A program made the translations under genes and the position numbers. The notes below the pieces were generated by a model. That model worked only from the letters and a program-made list of their open reading frames with translations, had not been told where the DNA came from and did not search any database. From Wurfbainia villosa (lineage: Eukaryota > Streptophyta > Magnoliopsida > Zingiberales > Zingiberaceae): 64,000 bases of DNA. This document shows positions 60,763 through 64,000 of the stretch, piece after piece (positions within the stretch are counted from its first letter, which is position 1; each line of letters starts with the position of its first letter). The DNA lies in the NCBI GenBank assembly GCA_025175895.1, contig CM046000.1:40832720-40896719 (forward strand), given 5' to 3'.

Positions 60763-62865
60763 TGTAGGGTGGATGCTTCGGAGGCTCATTGGCTCCCATG
60801 TCCCCGGATTAAAATTTTCACTAATGAAAGGATTAATCCGGATGGGATGAGCTTCCTTAATAACACCATTTCGTCGTCGTGCTAACAACTTGAGTGGTCG
60901 CTTGAACAAACTAGTTGTTCAAGCAACACAACTCTTCTAGTTGGTTAGCCGCGGAAGAGACGACGGATGGATCGCCGGTTTTTGTGTTTGTCTTCGGGGT
61001 CCATGATTATACAATATATATTCATACACACACATGCATAATCAAAACAAATAAGAACATGCTCAGATCTGTACATAAAGTTAAAATAACTTTATACCTC
61101 ACGATCTTCTACCGTATGTCCTATACTTCTCGTGGACGACGTGTGGACGAAGATCCTCCACGAGTAGAAGCCTTCTAGATCGAGTACTCCTCTACCTTGT
61201 CCGCTGTGAACAAAGAGAAAAATGAACAAATACCTCTCCTATCTAGAACCGACCACCAAATTGGAGAATTTGGCAATGCCGCCAAGGAGCAATGGATGAT
61301 GCGCCGGCCAACTTCAAGAAGAGTTGCCGCCGGCCACTTGGAGAATAGGGAGGAGGAGATAACCGGCCACCTATGGAAGGAGAACCGCCGGCCAAGGAAG
61401 AAGGTAGAGGCTTAGATGATGGGCGCCGGCCAAGGGAAGAATGAAGGAAGTGGGCGCTGGCAACAACCTTGGATGAAGATGATTGCCGCCCACCCTAGCT
61501 CCAAACCCTAGCCGCCCAACTTCTTTCCAAACCCTAATTCCATTTCAAATCACTTAGTTGCTGCCCAACCCTAAGCCATCTATATATAGAGTAGGGCCTA
61601 AACCTCCTTTAATCTCCACCGTCAGATCTAGGGATTTAATCTCCACCGTCGGATCTAGGGTTTTATCCCAACCGTCGGATCTAGGGTTTAATCCCAACCG
61701 TCGGATCTAGGATTTCATCCCAACCGTTGGATCTAGGGTTTCATCCCAACCGTCAGATCTAGGGTTTTATCCCAACCGTCGGATCTAGGGATTTAATCCT
61801 AACCGTCGATTCTAGGGTTTCATCCTAACCATCGGATCTTAGGGATTTAATCTCAACCGTTGGTTCTAGGGTTTCATCCTAACCATCGGATCTTAGGGAT
61901 TTAATCCCAACCGTTGGTTCTAGGTTTTGTTTTACATTCTTGGATCTAGACTTCATAAGGATTATATTAGGCTACGATAGGGACCATAAGGAGGAGTTGG
62001 GTCTTGGCCACCCGATGGATCGGAACCACACAAACTTGATCCATCAATGATGTTCCATTCCACTAGAGGATCATCATTGAACTACCTCACCAACCCCCAT
62101 AAATTAATATGGGCTCCATATATTATTTGTACATTAATCTCCCCGTGTTTAAGATATCGAATGTCCGTCAATTAACTGATTTACTGACCATCAATTAATT
62201 AACATCTAATTCCTCGAGTAGTACCACTCAACCTTATCATCATGTTGACTAAGTCAACCAGCTGGGTTTACATGATGAACCTTATGAGCTCCTCAAGGGG
62301 ACATCATCAACCTAATATATAGGACACAGTTTCCTTCTATAATCAACGACACACCATGTAAATAATATTATTTCCCAACTTACCGGGCATATTGATTTAA
62401 TCCATCTAAATCTCACCCACTGGTAAATCAAAGAAATAAATACTAAGTACATGTGCCCGTTATTATATCGGGATTAAGAGCATGTACAACATAATATCCG
62501 AGGTCCGATTCAATTATGTAGTTAGTACTAAATTGAATCACCTCTATGTCGGTCCTACTCAATACACCTAAGTGTACTAGTGTAACTCTATGTTCAAGAT
62601 AAAACAATACCAAGCTACACTACAACCATGCCAATGGTTTGTCCAAAACCATCTTGGTTGTGAGCCTCTACTTATATTTTATAAGGTACTGATAACATGA
62701 TCTTCTGTGCCACACCAAGCACCATGTTATCTACAATGTAAAATATTAGACAATATGCACACATATATAATGAATATATAAAATGCAAACAATGATCATG
62801 TGATTCTTATTTCAAAATAAAATGTTCATACAAAAAGAGCTAGGCTTTCAGTATACATTCCAACA
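60763..62865 (-). repeat. 5' LTR of El4
   Basis: 2103 bp, nearly identical to the 3' LTR except at about seven GCCGGC/GCTGGC sites between 61260 and 61460, where this copy is longer. Confidence 0.88.
61615..61950 (-). repeat. Minisatellite in El4 5' LTR, 12 units
   Basis: Same units in the same order as 54605-54930, with a few single-base changes. Confidence 0.85.
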
Positions 62866-62870
62866 TGATA
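62866..62870. other. TSD of El4, right copy (TGATA)
   Basis: Repeats 53762-53766. Confidence 0.88.
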
Positions 62871-63611
62871 CTGCGCTGCCAGTTTAGTCCAAGCGGTACC
62901 CATCAGTCGACTGCCCTGTAGAGGCAGTCGATTGATAACTGAAAACCTGATTTTCAGATATTAGACTCGACTTTTGAAAATTCATAAATAATTCTACGTT
63001 AATCAAAAAATCACAAAATTTGATACGTATATTACTTATCACACATACAATCGGTGAAAAATTTTGGAAAAATATTTTAACCATGTAAATAGGAGATTGG
63101 TACAAAGTTCAAAAACTATTAAAACTTTAAAGTTTTTGATCTACTTTGTATCAACTTCTATAATGATGATGGCTATCAAAAGATAGACTTCCCCAAGGTT
63201 TTCAAAATTGATTTTAAAATGTTTTTGAAAACCTATTTTGAATGATGGTTTATTGGCTAAATATACATAGCTTGTATAGTAGCTTTCCTCATGATTCTTA
63301 GTGATGATTGAAATAAGTTATGTTCATCTAGATGCATTATCTATGCACGTTGAACCTAACTCATTATCCTAACATCTCACATGTTATCTAAGGTGTATAC
63401 ACACACATACATGTCAATTTAAATGTGAGATGTGGGATTAGGATTATTATGGCCTCATGCATTTTCTAGGCAACCCTACTTGATTCCCTTATAAATAGGA
63501 CTCCAAGTCATGCCATTTTTCCTTAAATCAATTCTAATCAAAATAAATGTATGAATGATCATGGAACAAATTATAACAATAATAACGCATGACCAATAAT
63601 CATGATGTCAT
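62871..63611 (-). mobile_element. El7 internal region, continued
   Basis: Collinear with El5 about 9530-10256 (GTCGACTG words, TTTCAAAAC-type stretch, CTAACATCTCAC, ATAATCATGATGTCAT). No gene. The gag of El7 would lie beyond the window. Confidence 0.7.
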
Positions 63612-64000
63612 TGTTGGTGCAATCAGACCCAAAGGATGTTTTTGGTGATTGACAAGGGTTTAAGTCAAGGTGATAATTATGTGTTATCTCATACGGTTGT
63701 TTGAGATGTATTTTCAGGAAATCTTTTGTAGGTCGAGGACTGGATGCAAGATTGATGAAGACCCGGACGTGGAGTCCTGGCAAGTGAAGACCCGGACGTG
63801 GAGTCCTAGCAAGTGAAGACCCGGACGTGGAGTCCTGGCAAGTGAAGACCCGGACGAAGAGTCTTGGCAGTGAAGTCTCGGAGGCGTGGCCTCTTGGCAG
63901 TGAAGACCCGGACAGGGAGTCTTGGCACGAAGTCCCAGAGATGATTCTTGGCATGGAAGACCTATGAACAGTAATTCATAGACATCAGGTAAAGGTGGTA
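63612..64000 (+). repeat. El8: start of a SIRE-like LTR in + orientation
   Basis: Begins TGTTGGTGCAATCAGACCC inside El7 sequence. GTCAT (63607-63611) should be its left TSD. It contains a 29-bp minisatellite (63757-63955). The rest is outside the window, so it is unknown whether this is a 5' LTR or a solo LTR. Confidence 0.7.
63757..63955 (+). repeat. 29-bp minisatellite in El8 LTR, about 7 units
   Basis: Three near-perfect units of GAAGACCCGGACGTGGAGTC + CTGGCAAGT, then four shorter diverged units. The antisense frame here (63571-63954) is a repeat artefact. Confidence 0.85.

Larger units (their letters stand above)
53767..62865 (-). mobile_element. El4: Ty1/copia retrotransposon of a second family, 9.1 kb
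   Basis: 3' LTR 53767-55855, polypurine tract (sense AAGTGGGAGAT, 55856-55866), gag-pol remnant 55889-59740, leader, PBS 60749-60760, 5' LTR 60763-62865. The TSD TGATA at 53762-53766 and 62866-62870 is exact. It is inserted in El7 internal DNA. The LTRs are very similar, including 12 matching minisatellite units each, so the insertion is recent. Confidence 0.9.

Noticed and set aside
54201..61415. Repeated ORF (MSAVNKEKNEQIPLL...) in both El4 LTRs
   Set aside because: LTR sequence; the two copies differ by frame-changing indels, and there is no known family.
63571..63954. 127-aa minus-strand ORF at the window end
   Set aside because: It reads the 29-bp El8 minisatellite in antisense and crosses an element boundary.

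Overview
This window is plant nuclear DNA made almost entirely of nested transposable elements. I see no intact host gene, rRNA, tRNA or CRISPR array. The evidence is: long LTRs with TG...CA ends and exact 5-bp target-site duplications (TSDs), primer-binding sites complementary to plant initiator tRNA-Met, Ty1/copia gag-pol proteins, SIRE/Maximus-like Gag proteins with GGGGGAG polypurine tracts, a Ty3/gypsy-type LTR, and a CACTA (En/Spm) transposase. A large, repeat-rich angiosperm genome, possibly a monocot, fits. The species is not determinable from this alone.

Left part (1-15964). A (+) SIRE-like element (called El6; gag end, then a 3' LTR at 1895-3076) lies in a (-) copia-type LTR (3077-4392). 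That LTR lies in the 3' internal region of a (+) gypsy-type element (El11; 3' LTR from 6454 to 15118). The El11 LTR is split by a complete 6.6-kb (-) SIRE-like element, El5 (7345-13974, TSD CACTT), which carries a gag ORF but no pol. El11 itself sits in another old copia-type LTR (15119-15964).

Middle part (16134-28641). A CACTA element starts with a degenerate CACTA terminus and a dense array of GCGACGAA-type subterminal repeats. Its transposase gene is cut in frame by a 9.3-kb (-) copia element, El1 (18515-27806, TSD CTGGT).

Right part (about 28642-64000). The CACTA fragment is broken by a (+) SIRE-like element El9 (LTR to 31270, PBS, gag start). The El9 LTR contains an (AT)n tract and a probable solo gypsy LTR (29061-30446). 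El9 gag is cut by a (+) copia-type LTR (El10, 31548-32709). El10 is cut by a (-) SIRE-like element El7 (from 32710), whose LTR is split by copia El2 (33025-51950, TSD AAACA). The El2 5' LTR is in turn split by a related copia El3 (40786-50287, TSD GTCCA). El7 internal DNA is also split by copia El4 (53767-62865, TSD TGATA) and by the start of a (+) SIRE-like element El8 (63612 onward). Nesting reaches six levels: CACTA, El9, El10, El7, El2, El3.

El1, El2 and El3 are one copia family with LTRs of about 2.2 kb. El1 and El2 share a deletion in RNase H, a frameshift and a damaged Gag zinc knuckle that El3 does not clearly share, so they look like copies of an already defective, trans-mobilised master. 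The main novel-looking signals are structural: a run of perfect hairpins with TTGG loops in the LTR of this family, a four-times iterated small hairpin in its leader, a stem-loop with apparent covariation in SIRE-like LTRs, and a strange concentration of small lesions at CCGG/CHG-type sites that makes the youngest nested element look the most decayed.
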